Position numbers and translations under genes: made by a program
Assembly: GCF_007830315.1 (NCBI RefSeq)
Contig: NZ_VLKJ01000008.1
Span: forward strand, 1 to 64,000
Reading direction: 5' to 3'
DNA length: 64,000 bases
From: Novosphingobium taihuense
GTDB taxonomy: Bacteria; Pseudomonadota; Alphaproteobacteria; Sphingomonadales; Sphingomonadaceae
The notes under the pieces: model-generated
Seen by the model: the letters and a program-made list of their open reading frames with translations, nothing else
Told to the model about the DNA's origin: nothing
Database searches by the model: none
Shown: positions 1-9,996 of the stretch, one piece after another
Numbering within the stretch: the first letter of the stretch is position 1
Layout of the letters: each line of letters starts with the position of its first letter

Positions 1-156
1 GTCGGCGAGGCGATCGTAGTCAGCCTTGGTGGCCATGATCGTCATGCGCCGGCGGCGGCCGCCTTCGGGGCGTTCAATCAATACCTCCTGCCGGTGCTTC
101 GACATATCGATGGCTACCAGCACGGCGTCGGTGGGGGTAGAACTGCGCTTGGTCAT
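1..156 (-). CDS. IS110-family transposase, N-terminal part (cut by window edge)
   Basis: The first 52 codons of a transposase read leftward out of the window from an ATG at 156. The protein opens MTKRSSTPTDAVLVAIDMSK and continues with a basic stretch (GGRRRRM). The AIDMSKH segment is the usual first acidic position of the DEDD (RuvC-like) domain of IS110-family enzymes. These cut and rejoin DNA through a DEDD/serine mechanism guided by a structured RNA made from the element. The remaining domain and the C-terminal serine domain lie outside the window, so it is unknown whether the gene is intact. The IS110 assignment rests on this short N-terminus and on the structured leader behind it. Confidence 0.75.
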   Translation of the reverse strand, partial: MTKRSSTPTDAVLVAIDMSKHRQEVLIERPEGGRRRRMTIMATKADYDRLAD

Positions 157-305
157 GGTCGGTCCGTCTCCAAAGGGTTGAGTCGACAACTTCACTTTAG
201 AGACCTGCTGGCCGGTCATGGCCGCCTTGATGAAGCCGGCGGGCGCTACGCGCCCTTGTCTTCATCAAGGCATCGCGGCCCTCCAAGGAGCCGCTTCCCA
301 ATGTG
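157..305 (-). ncRNA. Structured IS110 leader, candidate bridge RNA region
   Basis: This is the non-coding end of the IS110 element, directly upstream of its transposase start. It contains a perfect 11-bp inverted repeat (225-235 with 260-270), enclosing a second perfect 6-bp stem with a three-base loop (241-246 with 250-255). In IS110-group elements such as IS621 the bridge RNA is transcribed from this position. The stems are seen in the sequence; an RNA function is inferred from the family. The outer boundary near 305-309 is where IS3 homology begins. Confidence 0.4.
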
Positions 306-309
306 CTAT

Positions 310-672
310 GGCACCGAGCTCACCAGCAATGCGGTGCTCGCATGGTGTGGGGAGATCGGGGTGGAGTGGCACTATATCGCTCCGGGCAGGCCGATGCAAA
401 ACGGTTACGTCGAAAGCTTCAATGGGCGCATGCGCGACGAGCTGCTCAACGAGACGCTGTTCCTCAGCCTCGCCCATGCCCGCGTCGAGATCGCCGCCTG
501 GGTGGATGACTACAACCGGGAGAGACCGCACTCATCCCTTGGTTACGCAACCCCGGCGGCGTTCGCCGCCGAACTGGATAATCAATGGCCTGCTTCGCTC
601 CGCCCTACGGGCTCCGCTACGCAGCCCATTGCTTCAACCGCGCTCATGCGCAACAAAACGGCTCGGCTCTAA
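310..672 (+). pseudogene. IS3-family transposase OrfB, 3' fragment
   Basis: This frame encodes the C-terminal third of an IS3-family OrfB integrase. Recognisable parts are GTELTSNAVLAW (the end of the second catalytic DNG(T)EF block), MQNGYVESFNGRMRDELLNE with the last catalytic Glu, and the YNRERPHSSLGYATP tail. The Asp-Asn that should precede GTEL is replaced by Cys-Tyr at 304-309, exactly where the IS110 leader starts, so the frame is decapitated there. The catalytic DDE triad is incomplete and the fragment cannot be functional. The stop codon is at 670-672. The upstream in-frame codons belong to IS110 DNA read antisense and are not part of this gene. Confidence 0.85.
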
Positions 673-699
673 TCCCAGCTGGAGGAAAGCTGGGGGTCA
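310..699 (+). mobile_element. IS3-family element remnant, right end
   Basis: The orfB fragment is followed by AGCTGGAGGAAAGCTGGGGG and TCA (678-699), the layout of an IS3-family right terminal repeat ending in GGTCA. The left part is missing from the window. If the IS110 inserted into this IS3, the missing orfB half should lie beyond the other end of the IS110, left of position 1. Confidence 0.7.
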
Positions 700-933
700 C
701 GTCAACTCAAATATAAGCCGCAGGCCTGACGACTTTGAGAATGCCGATTCGTGCCAGCCTTGGAAAGCGAGCTTGATCTGGGCCGGAAAACAACCAGCGT
801 TACGGCTCTCTTGCACTTTCGCTCAGAAAATCTGTTTCCAGGAGCGCGCTACCTAGAGAGCTACCTAGCCACTCAAGAGGATGGAATTCCCAATCCCGGA
901 GATAGTCTAACTATCTGTAAGTATTTGGAAATT
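700..933. other. Intergenic remnant between IS3 end and tRNA-Lys
   Basis: No convincing gene is present. Composition is visibly less GC-rich than the flanking genes. A short frame at 751-948 runs into the tRNA and has no ribosome binding site or family resemblance. A perfect 7-bp hairpin (900-906 with 910-916) lies just downstream of the tRNA-Lys gene on its strand and could help end that transcript, although it has no T-tract. Confidence 0.5.
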
Positions 934-1009
<76 letters not shown>

Positions 1010-1055
1010 GTACCCGGCAAGGAACCGCATGGTGGCGGTGAGGGGAAGGCGATGG

Positions 1056-1131
<76 letters not shown>

Positions 1132-1209
1132 ATGCCATCAGGCATTCCCGTTCGGGAGCCGCCCCAATAACGATTTTCTGACGGCTGCCAAGCCCAAAAT
1201 TTGTGAATT

Positions 1210-2328
1210 TCAGGATAGACTGCGCGGAGCGTTGCGGCTCCAGCGCTCCACCGCCATGATCGTGCCCACGCAGATCATGTTGGTCATCATCGAGGAACCG
1301 CCGTGGCTCATCCATGGGAGCGGAATGCCCACCACGGGAGCCAGGCCCATGACCATCATCAGGTTGATGCACATGTAGAAAAAGATGGTCATCGTCATGC
1401 CTGCCGCAAGCAGGCGCGAGAAACGGTCAGGGGCACTGTTGGCGACTTTCAGGCCCCAGCGGAAAATCAGCCAGAACACGATCAGCACGAACAGCCCGCC
1501 GAGCATTCCCCATTCCTCGGCCATGGTCGCAAAGACGAAGTCGGTGTGGGATTCCGGCAGGTAGTTGAGATGGCTCTGCGAACCGTTGCCGAAACCCTTG
1601 CCGATGAACCCGCCCGATCCGATGGCGATCTTGGACTGGGTGATGTGATACCCGGTGCCAAGCGGATCGCTCTCCGGATCGAGGAACACCAGCACGCGGT
1701 TCCGCTGGTAGTCGTGCAGCAGGAAGAAGAAGGCCATCGGTGCGGCAACAAGCCCTGCTGCGCCTGCACCCAGGAACCAGCGCAGCGGGAGCCCCGCAAG
1801 GAACATCACCACGACCGCGCCGAACGTGATGGCAAGGCCCGTACCAAGGTCCGGCTGCAGCATCACAAGGCCCGCCGGCAGGCCAAGCAGCAGACCTGCT
1901 GGAATCAACGCGCGCCAGCTCTGCGTTTCGCCGATGGGGAGCACCGAGTAGAACCACGCCAGTACGAGCACGATCCCCGGCTTCATCAGCTCCGAAGGCT
2001 GGAGCGTCATGAAGCCGAGATTGAGCCAGCGCTGGCTTCCGCCGCCGATCCCGCCAATGAGTTCGACAAGTACGAGCAGGAGACAGAGCACGCCGTAGAC
2101 CGGCAGGGCCATCTTGCGGAACAGTTCCTGTGGCAGTCTTGCGATGACCATGGCCATGACGAGGAAGACCACGAAGCGCAGCAGGTGCGACATCGACCAC
2201 GTCTCGAACCGGCCTCCCGCGGCCGAATCCAGCACGGCCGCGCCGAAGCTGACCAGCGCCATGAGCGGTAGCAAGACCCCCCAGGGTTGGCGTGCGATCG
2301 TGGCAGGGACATAGGCCCGGGGCATCAC
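1210..2328 (-). CDS. rodA: Rod shape-determining protein RodA (SEDS glycosyltransferase)
   Basis: RodA polymerises lipid II into glycan strands in the inner membrane as part of the elongasome, paired with the transpeptidase PBP2. The 372-residue protein is almost wholly hydrophobic helices. It shows the SEDS signatures QPSE (110-113), QPDLGTG (158-164), PESHTDFVFA (258-267) and PVVGIPLPWMSHGGSS (331-346). The length fits the family. It is the last gene of the mre operon; its start overlaps the stop of the PBP2 gene by four bases (ATGA), which implies translational coupling. A second Met directly follows the first and could be the real start. Confidence 0.97.
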   Translation of the reverse strand: MMPRAYVPATIARQPWGVLLPLMALVSFGAAVLDSAAGGRFETWSMSHLLRFVVFLVMAMVIARLPQELFRKMALPVYGVLCLLLVLVELIGGIGGGSQRWLNLGFMTLQPSELMKPGIVLVLAWFYSVLPIGETQSWRALIPAGLLLGLPAGLVMLQPDLGTGLAITFGAVVVMFLAGLPLRWFLGAGAAGLVAAPMAFFFLLHDYQRNRVLVFLDPESDPLGTGYHITQSKIAIGSGGFIGKGFGNGSQSHLNYLPESHTDFVFATMAEEWGMLGGLFVLIVFWLIFRWGLKVANSAPDRFSRLLAAGMTMTIFFYMCINLMMVMGLAPVVGIPLPWMSHGGSSMMTNMICVGTIMAVERWSRNAPRSLS

Positions 2329-4442
2329 TGCGCTCCTGCAGGGGGCGCTGACACTGCCGGCGCAGCGTTTGCCGGGGCAACGGCCGGAGCAGACATGGTC
2401 TGTTCGGGTTCGGGCGCAGGCGCAGCGGCGTCGGTCTGGGCCGTGGCGGGTTCAGGAGCGGCACGATTGCCGTCCTCGACCTGTTCGGTCAGGTCATCGT
2501 CGTCCGGCACCGGCTTCGGCGCAGAGCCACCATACTTCGCCGCAAACGCATTGTAGCGCGTGGCCATGCGCTGCTGGACGTTGCCGCCCCACTGCTTCTC
2601 GAATTCCTCAAGCACGGCCATCGCCTTGTCGGGGGCGAAGATGTAGGTCATCACGTCGCGCGCGATCGGATAGGCAGCGCCCGATCCCCCGCCATGCTCG
2701 ATCACCACCGCACAGGCGTACTTTGGCTTGTCGAACGGTGCGAAGCAGATGAAGTGGCCGTGGTCGCGGTACTTCCAGATCCCGCCCTTGCCGTTGCCCA
2801 TATTGAGCCCGACGACCTGCGCCGTGCCGGTCTTGCCCGCCAGCAGCACATTTTCGACCGGCAGGCGTGCCTTGCCGGCGGTGCCGCGCCCATTGACGAC
2901 TTCGCTCATCGCCGCGTGGATATAGTCGAGGTGCTCCTGCCTGAATCCCATTGACTTCACCGGCGGAGCATTGCGATCCAGAAGAAGCCGGGGCATCACT
3001 TCGCGACCCGATGCAATGCGCGATGCCATGACCGCCTGCTGCAACGGATTGACCAACATGTAGCCCTGGCCGATCGTGGCGTTCACGGTGTCGTAGAGCG
3101 CCCACTCCTTCTTGTACTTGCGCATCTTCCACGCCGGGTCGGGCACGGTGCCATACGACTGGCCGGGGTAGGGCATCGGAAACTCCTGCCCGAGTCCAAG
3201 CCTGCGCGCCATGGCGGCGATCTTGTCCATGCCGATCTGCTGCGCGAAGTGGTAGAAGTAGACGTCGCAGGACTGGTAGATGCCCTTGGCCATGTCCACG
3301 GTGCCATGGCCACGCCGGTTCCAACAGTGGAACACGCGATTGCCCACGCGCAGACCGCCGCCGCAGCCAACACTGGCATTGGGATCGAGCCCTGCCTCGA
3401 GGAACGACAGGGCAACCATCGGCTTGACGGTCGAACCGGGCGGATAGAGCCCGCGCAGAACCTTGTTGCGCAAGGGAACATGGTCGTCCTCGGACAGCAT
3501 CTTCCACTCGACACGGCCGATTCCGTCGGAAAAGCTGTTGGGATCGAAGCTCGGCATCGAGGCCATGGCGAGAATGTCGCCGGTCTCGCAATCCATGACC
3601 ACGACCGAGCCGGATTCGAGCCCGATGCGCCGCGCTGCGTAGTCCTGAAGGCCCGCATTTATGGTCAGCGCGATGGGTTTGCCCGGCACGTCCTCGCGCG
3701 TGCCGAGATCGCGCACGATACGGCCCGAGGCCGTGGCCTCCACGCGCCGCGCTCCGGGAACGCCGCGCAGGCGTGTCTCGAAGTGCTTCTCGAGGCCATC
3801 CTTGCCGATCTTGAAGCCCGGCGTGATCAAAAGCGGATTGCGCTCTTTCTCGTAATCCTCTGCCGAGGCCGCGCCGACGTAGCCGACAAGGTGCCCGACC
3901 GAAGCCCCCGCCGGATAGTAGCGCGAATATCCCCGCTGCGGGATGACTCCGGGCAGTTCGGGGAGGCGGACCGAGACGGCGGCGAACTTGTCCCAGTCGA
4001 GGCTGGAGGCGACTTCCACTGGCTGGAACCCGCGCGCCTTGTCCAGCTTGTCGCGAATATCGCGAACCTTGTCGGACGTAAGCGAGAGCAGGCCGGCCAG
4101 AGTGGCCATCGTTTTGTCGGGATCGTCGACGCGGTCGGGGATAAGGTCGACGCGGAAGTCCGCACGATTGGCGGCGAGCGCCTTGCCAAAGCGATCGAGT
4201 ACCCAGCCGCGCCGCGGCGGAATCAGGGTGAGATTGACGCGGTTGCTTTCGGATGCCGCCTGATACTTCTCGTTCTGGGCGACCGCCAGATAACCGAGCC
4301 TTGTCGCCAGCAGGATGCCCACTCCGGCCTGCAATGTGCCGAGAACAAACGTGCGGCGCTCGAAGCGGTTGTTGAGGATTGCGGTCGTTACCGGCAGGCT
4401 CGATTTGCCCGCGAAGTTCCGGCCACCGCCGTTCGAAGCCAT
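2325..4442 (-). CDS. mrdA: Penicillin-binding protein 2 (elongasome transpeptidase)
   Basis: The class B transpeptidase crosslinks peptidoglycan made by RodA during lateral wall growth. The 705-residue protein has an N-terminal membrane anchor (about 31-55), a pedestal domain, and the penicillin-binding motifs STVK (337-340, nucleophile Ser337), SCD in place of SxN (391-393) and KTGT (537-540). Residues 645-705 form an acidic then Ala/Pro-rich tail that PBP2 of model bacteria lacks. The start MASNGGGRNF, two bases after the mreD stop, was chosen over a much longer frame that runs back through mreD. The 3' end overlaps rodA by four bases. Confidence 0.96.
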   Translation of the reverse strand: MASNGGGRNFAGKSSLPVTTAILNNRFERRTFVLGTLQAGVGILLATRLGYLAVAQNEKYQAASESNRVNLTLIPPRRGWVLDRFGKALAANRADFRVDLIPDRVDDPDKTMATLAGLLSLTSDKVRDIRDKLDKARGFQPVEVASSLDWDKFAAVSVRLPELPGVIPQRGYSRYYPAGASVGHLVGYVGAASAEDYEKERNPLLITPGFKIGKDGLEKHFETRLRGVPGARRVEATASGRIVRDLGTREDVPGKPIALTINAGLQDYAARRIGLESGSVVVMDCETGDILAMASMPSFDPNSFSDGIGRVEWKMLSEDDHVPLRNKVLRGLYPPGSTVKPMVALSFLEAGLDPNASVGCGGGLRVGNRVFHCWNRRGHGTVDMAKGIYQSCDVYFYHFAQQIGMDKIAAMARRLGLGQEFPMPYPGQSYGTVPDPAWKMRKYKKEWALYDTVNATIGQGYMLVNPLQQAVMASRIASGREVMPRLLLDRNAPPVKSMGFRQEHLDYIHAAMSEVVNGRGTAGKARLPVENVLLAGKTGTAQVVGLNMGNGKGGIWKYRDHGHFICFAPFDKPKYACAVVIEHGGGSGAAYPIARDVMTYIFAPDKAMAVLEEFEKQWGGNVQQRMATRYNAFAAKYGGSAPKPVPDDDDLTEQVEDGNRAAPEPATAQTDAAAPAPEPEQTMSAPAVAPANAAPAVSAPPAGAQ

Positions 4443-4444
4443 TA

Positions 4445-4999
4445 TCAGAGCCTCTTGAGCGGCAGAAGGCGCACCCGGTCCAGCAACGCGACAACGCGGG
4501 TGACGACCGGATAGAGCGCGAGCGAAACAAGCGTTTGCGGGACGATGACCAGTGGCAGGGGATAGCCCGTTGCAATGCCCGCCAACACCGAACCGAGCAA
4601 AAGATAGGCCGAAATCAGCGCGCAGGCGGCGAGCCAGTCCTGCGCAAACCCGCGCCACAGGAACTTCTCGTCGATCAATTCCATCGCGAGCATGGTTCCC
4701 GACCACAACACAATGCCCGAACCGAACGGCATGCCGGAATAGAGATCGTCGAACAGGCCGAGCGGCAGACCTGCCCACAGCGGCAGCATGCCAGGTCGCA
4801 TCATCCGCCACGCCAGCAGCATCATGTAGGCGAGCGGCGGCATCACCGGTGCCGACGAGATGATCGGCGAGAAGCTTGCCATCGAGGCAAGCATGATCGT
4901 GGCCCAGGGCAGTCCGATGGCCAGCAAGGGCAGGGGCGCACGGTTGATCCGCTTGCGGGCGATTACGTCTCCGGTCTCGTCCAGATTGCGCAGGTTCAC
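4445..4999 (-). CDS. mreD: Rod shape-determining protein MreD
   Basis: MreD is the small integral-membrane component of the MreBCD complex that positions the elongasome. The 184 residues form about five hydrophobic helices with a short charged N-terminus. Sequence conservation in this family is low; the call rests on hydropathy, length and the position between mreC and the PBP2 gene. It overlaps the mreC stop by four bases and ends two bases before the PBP2 start, so the operon is tightly coupled. Confidence 0.92.
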   Translation of the reverse strand: MNLRNLDETGDVIARKRINRAPLPLLAIGLPWATIMLASMASFSPIISSAPVMPPLAYMMLLAWRMMRPGMLPLWAGLPLGLFDDLYSGMPFGSGIVLWSGTMLAMELIDEKFLWRGFAQDWLAACALISAYLLLGSVLAGIATGYPLPLVIVPQTLVSLALYPVVTRVVALLDRVRLLPLKRL

Positions 5000-5901
5000 T
5001 GCTCGGGCGCGGCGTTCTTGGCGCCGTCCTTCTCGATCTGTTCGATCTGCATGCGAGCTTCCCCGCTATAGGCTGACTCGACGATGACGAACTCGTTGTC
5101 GGCAGGATCGGCCGCAAGATGTCCGGTCGCGCCATCGCGGTGCGGATCAGTGGCGACGGCAACGGGGATACCCGGGGGATAGAGTCCGCCCGATCCTGAA
5201 GTCACGAACACGTCGCCCTTGCGGATCGGATTGACGCCTTGGTTGATCAGGCGGATGTCGATGCGACCGTTCGAAGCTCCCTGCACGAAGGCAGTCAGCC
5301 CGTCCCTAGCGCGCTTCACCGGCACAACGTTGTCGGGATCGGTCACGAGCAGGACGCGAGCGGTGCCGGGGCCAGCTTCGATGACCCGACCAATCAGGCC
5401 CGAGGCAGCACGGACCGGTTGTCCCGATTGCACGCCACGCGACGTTCCCGCATCGATGACGGCAAAGCGGCGGGTGCTGGCGGCGGTCGATCCGATCAGG
5501 TGCGCCGTGGCGACAGGCTTGCGTGCGGGGTCGATGATGCCAAGCAGTGCCTTGAGCCGCCGGTTCTCGTTCTGCAGCGACTGCATCGACACCGCGTTCG
5601 CCCGCGCGGCCTCGACCTCGCGGCGCAGCTCGGCGTTCTGTTGGCCGGCATTGAAATAGGCGCCAACCGCAGCGAACACGCCTTGGCCGGTTGACCGGCT
5701 TTCTGCACCCGCTCGCCCAAGCGGACGTGCAGCTTCTGCAGCGGCACTGCGGGCAAAGGAAAAAGCATCCGGATTGATCAGCGACGTCACGAGCACGGCA
5801 ATCCCCGCCACGACGCCAAGGATGGCGACTACGTAGCCGGTGAAAATTCCGTACTGCGCCCTGCGCGAATAGCCCGGGCGCCGGTCCTGCGACCGCGCCA
5901 T
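4996..5901 (-). CDS. mreC: Rod shape-determining protein MreC
   Basis: MreC is a bitopic periplasmic scaffold linking MreB filaments to PBP2. The 301-residue protein has a membrane helix at about 19-41, a predicted coiled coil at about 85-118 (ELRREVEAAR then ENRRLKALLG), and a beta-rich periplasmic domain from about 130 to 275. The typical GDVFVTSGSGGLYPPGIPVA signature is at 229-249. It follows mreB after 63 bp and overlaps mreD by four bases. The C-terminal 25 residues are polar and probably disordered. Confidence 0.95.
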   Translation of the reverse strand: MARSQDRRPGYSRRAQYGIFTGYVVAILGVVAGIAVLVTSLINPDAFSFARSAAAEAARPLGRAGAESRSTGQGVFAAVGAYFNAGQQNAELRREVEAARANAVSMQSLQNENRRLKALLGIIDPARKPVATAHLIGSTAASTRRFAVIDAGTSRGVQSGQPVRAASGLIGRVIEAGPGTARVLLVTDPDNVVPVKRARDGLTAFVQGASNGRIDIRLINQGVNPIRKGDVFVTSGSGGLYPPGIPVAVATDPHRDGATGHLAADPADNEFVIVESAYSGEARMQIEQIEKDGAKNAAPEQ

Positions 5902-5964
5902 CCGTTCACCCCTTCAAGCCGCCGCGCCTTTCGGCGCCGCGTTGCAACCCGTAACCGTCTAGGT

Positions 5965-7011
<1,047 letters not shown>

Positions 7012-7199
7012 CTAGAAATCCGTGATAATCTGCGGTTTGACGCACGGGCACGCGCCAGACCCCTCCAGAAAGTGCGCCCGGGAAGGCGGCTCATTAGCAG
7101 GCGAGCCGGGCAAAGCCCATGGGTTTGTGCGGCTTTGGACGGATAACTTCACCGCTTGTCTCGAAATAAATCGGCTTCGGCGCTAGGGTCCCTCGGACC

Positions 7200-8996
7200 A
7201 TGCGAGTCATCCGCCGCCTTCCTGAAACATTGATCAACCGCATCGCCGCCGGAGAGGTGGTCGAACGGCCTGCCAGCGCGCTCAAGGAACTGGTCGAAAA
7301 CGCCATTGATGCTGGCGCAAGCCACGTCCACGTGCGCTTGTCCGAGGGTGGCCTCGCGATGATCGAGGTCTCGGACGACGGCTGCGGCATGCGGCCTGAA
7401 GAGATCGAACTCGCGCTCGAACGCCACGCCACGTCCAAGCTTCCCGACGAGGCGATCGAGATGGTCGAAACGCTCGGATTCCGAGGAGAAGCGCTCCCAT
7501 CGATCGCCTCGGTTGCCCGCGTCACCATCGAATCCCGCCCCCAGGGCAGCGCCGATGGCTGGAAGCGCGTGGTCGACAACGGCACGCTGGTGGCGGAAGG
7601 CCCCGCTGCGCTGCCCCCCGGAACGCGGGTGCGGGTGGAGCAGCTGTTCGAAAGGATCCCCGCCCGCCGCAAGTTCCTGCGCAGCCCGCGTTCCGAATGG
7701 GCCGCCGCGTCCGACGTCGTCCGCCGCCTTGCCATGGCGCGACCGGACCTTGGCTTCACGCTGGAGCACGACGGCCGCCGCGCACTCCACGTGCAGGCGG
7801 GCGAAACGCTCGAAGCGCGCGTGGCCCAGCTCGTCGCCCGTGAACTGGCGGGCAATTCGGTCGAGGTCGACCTGTTCCGAGGTGACTATCACCTCACCGG
7901 CATAGCAGGCCTTCCCACCTACAATCGCGGCGTGGCAGACCACCAGTACCTCTTCGTGAATGGCCGTCCGGTGAAGGATCGTCTGCTGATCGGCGCGGTA
8001 CGCGGTGCCTATGCCGACATGTTGGCGCGTGACCGTCACGCGGTGCTGGCGCTGTTCCTGCAGGTTCCGGCCAGCGAGGTCGACGTCAACGTTCACCCCG
8101 CCAAGTCCGAAGTGCGCTTCCGCGATCCCGCCTTGGTGCGCGGCATGGTCGTCTCCGGCCTGCGCCACGCGCTGTCGACAGGAGACCAGCGCAGCGCGCA
8201 AGCCCCCTCGGCCAGCGCCATGGCAGCGTGGCAGGCCGAACCCATCGCTCCACCGCCGCCTTCTTCGCAAGGCAGCATGTTTGCGCAGCAATGGCGTCCG
8301 GAACCTCGCGTATCCGAAGCGGGGCAGGCGTGGCGCGGCTATGAGCAATCGGTCATGGCCCCGCTGCAAGCGCGGGCGGAAGTTGCGGAGGAGCCGGTCG
8401 TTGCAGCCGCCACGCACCCGCTCGGTGTCGCCCGCGGCCAGATCTCCAACACCTATATTGTCGCCGAGGCCGAGGACGGCCTCGTGATCGTCGATCAGCA
8501 CGCCGCGCATGAGCGACTGGTCCTCGAACGCCTGCGTGCCGCCGGAGCCGGGCAGGGCACCGCGCCCGCGCAGGCGCTGCTGATCCCGGAAGTCGTAGAA
8601 CTTGAAGAAACCGCCTGTGACCGTCTCGAGGAAGCTGCCCCGAAGCTCGCTGAGTTCGGCCTCGCTCTCGAACGCTTCGGGCCCAATGCCATGCTCGTCC
8701 GCTCAGTCCCGGCAGCGCTGGCCAAGGGCGATCCGGCAAAGCTCGTCGCCGATGTCGCCGACGATCTGGCACATCACGGCGACGCGCTGCTTCTGGGCGA
8801 AAAGCTCGATCTCGTTCTCGCCACAATGGCCTGCCACGGCTCGGTCAGGGCAGGGCGCCAGCTCTCGGTGACCGAGATGAATGCGCTGCTGCGCGAGATG
8901 GAAGTCACCCCACGCTCGGGCCAGTGCAACCACGGCCGACCCACGTGGGTAAAGCTGGCGCACGGGGACATAGAAAAGCTCTTCGGGAGAAAGTGA
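7200..8996 (+). CDS. mutL: DNA mismatch repair protein MutL (endonuclease type)
   Basis: MutL couples mismatch recognition by MutS to strand excision. The 598-residue protein has an N-terminal GHKL ATPase (NAIDAGA 34-40, DDGCGM 59-64, GFRGEAL 93-99). A Pro/Ala-rich linker (about 330-405) leads to a C-terminal dimerisation domain. That domain carries DQHAAHERLVLE (432-443), which fits the DQHA-x2-E-x4-E metal site of nicking MutL proteins, together with ACHGS (544-548) and CNHGRP (576-581). This is expected in a bacterium without MutH. The stop shares one base with the next gene's ATG. Confidence 0.97.
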   Translation: MRVIRRLPETLINRIAAGEVVERPASALKELVENAIDAGASHVHVRLSEGGLAMIEVSDDGCGMRPEEIELALERHATSKLPDEAIEMVETLGFRGEALPSIASVARVTIESRPQGSADGWKRVVDNGTLVAEGPAALPPGTRVRVEQLFERIPARRKFLRSPRSEWAAASDVVRRLAMARPDLGFTLEHDGRRALHVQAGETLEARVAQLVARELAGNSVEVDLFRGDYHLTGIAGLPTYNRGVADHQYLFVNGRPVKDRLLIGAVRGAYADMLARDRHAVLALFLQVPASEVDVNVHPAKSEVRFRDPALVRGMVVSGLRHALSTGDQRSAQAPSASAMAAWQAEPIAPPPPSSQGSMFAQQWRPEPRVSEAGQAWRGYEQSVMAPLQARAEVAEEPVVAAATHPLGVARGQISNTYIVAEAEDGLVIVDQHAAHERLVLERLRAAGAGQGTAPAQALLIPEVVELEETACDRLEEAAPKLAEFGLALERFGPNAMLVRSVPAALAKGDPAKLVADVADDLAHHGDALLLGEKLDLVLATMACHGSVRAGRQLSVTEMNALLREMEVTPRSGQCNHGRPTWVKLAHGDIEKLFGRK

Positions 8997-9496
8997 TGCT
9001 GCACGAACCTTTGCGTATCGCCGTAATATCACTGGCTATCATGGCTCTCGCTGCGTGTTCGGAGAAAGAACCCAGCGATGCCGAGGCTATCGCGGCGGTC
9101 AACGCTGCGCAGGATGGCAAGCCTCCGGTCAAGCCACTCGATCTCCAGCCGATCCTCTATCCCGATATCACGCAGAACAAGCTGCACGGCACCGGCTGCG
9201 CCTTTGTCGCCGATGGCGGCGGGCTGGGGGCCGTGCTTCTCGCACAGGACAAGCGCGGGGTGATCAAGCACGGCGATCACGTGCAGGTTCTGGCGCCCGA
9301 TGCGGGCTCTGCAAAGATGCCCAAGGGAAGCTTCTCGCGCTATACCGGCAAGGAGAACGCTGTCACGCTTACCACTATCGGCGCGGTCAAGGCGGTGGGG
9401 ACGACCGAGCAGTTCAAGGGCAAGATGGTTGTCACCGACGCTTTCGAGCGCCCGGTCTACGAAGCGACCGGTGACGTCCAGTGCAAGGCGATCTGA
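8996..9496 (+). CDS. Small lipoprotein of unknown function
   Basis: A 166-residue protein with a lipoprotein signal (hydrophobic 8-20, lipobox LAAC with Cys21), so it should be anchored in the envelope. The mature part has no motif I recognise; it contains a Gly-rich segment (ADGGGLGAVL) and predicted beta strands. Translation is coupled to mutL: the TGA of mutL overlaps this ATG as TGATG. The start was chosen for that overlap and because it gives a clean signal peptide. Coexpression with mutL does not imply a repair role for a lipoprotein. Confidence 0.85.
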   Translation: MLHEPLRIAVISLAIMALAACSEKEPSDAEAIAAVNAAQDGKPPVKPLDLQPILYPDITQNKLHGTGCAFVADGGGLGAVLLAQDKRGVIKHGDHVQVLAPDAGSAKMPKGSFSRYTGKENAVTLTTIGAVKAVGTTEQFKGKMVVTDAFERPVYEATGDVQCKAI

Positions 9497-9500
9497 ACGA

Positions 9501-9953
9501 TCAGACTACTGCCTCGCGCGCGCGGATCAGCCCGATGGACTTCATTGTCATCACGACAACGCCATCCTGGTTGTAGACCCGAACGATCGAGCGAAAACTG
9601 CCCATTTCGGGGCGCGACGCACTGCGCTTCTTGTCGACTATCTCGGTTTCCACGCTGAGTGTGTCACCAGGGTAAACCGGCTTGAGCCAGCGAATCTCGT
9701 CCAGCCCGGGCGAGCCTAAACCTGCCTGCTTGCGCTCCTTCAGATTCTCGACAAGCATTGCCATGGTCATCGCGCAGGTGTGCCAGCCACTGGCGGACAA
9801 CTGCCCGAAATGCGTCTGCGCCGCCGCCTCGTCACTCAAGTGGAACGGTTGCGGATCGTACTTTGACGCGAACTCGATGACCTCCTGGCGGGAAACGGGA
9901 TAGCTTCCGAAGCGCTGAATCTCGCCGGGCTCGATATCTTCGAGGTACATCAT
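9501..9953 (-). CDS. MaoC-like hot-dog dehydratase
   Basis: A 150-residue single hot-dog-domain protein of the MaoC/(R)-specific enoyl-CoA hydratase type. The segment YDPQPFHLSDEAA carries the D-x4-H spacing of the hydratase active site and is followed by GQLSASGWHTCAMTM. Such enzymes hydrate 2-enoyl-CoA or related thioesters; the substrate cannot be read from the sequence. The start MMYLEDIEPGE was chosen because the longer frame overlaps the upstream gene and adds residues unlike the family. It lies 43 bp downstream of the DUF1206 gene on the same strand. Confidence 0.88.
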   Translation of the reverse strand: MMYLEDIEPGEIQRFGSYPVSRQEVIEFASKYDPQPFHLSDEAAAQTHFGQLSASGWHTCAMTMAMLVENLKERKQAGLGSPGLDEIRWLKPVYPGDTLSVETEIVDKKRSASRPEMGSFRSIVRVYNQDGVVVMTMKSIGLIRAREAVV

Positions 9954-9996
9954 CGCGCCATCGTCGCCGCAGCAAAAGGCAATGTCAATCGAACGG

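Noticed and set aside
4443..5162. N-terminal extension of the PBP2 frame
   Set aside because: The frame stays open through mreD in another phase. The extension has antisense-like composition, and the PBP2 start at 4442 fits the mreD stop and family length.
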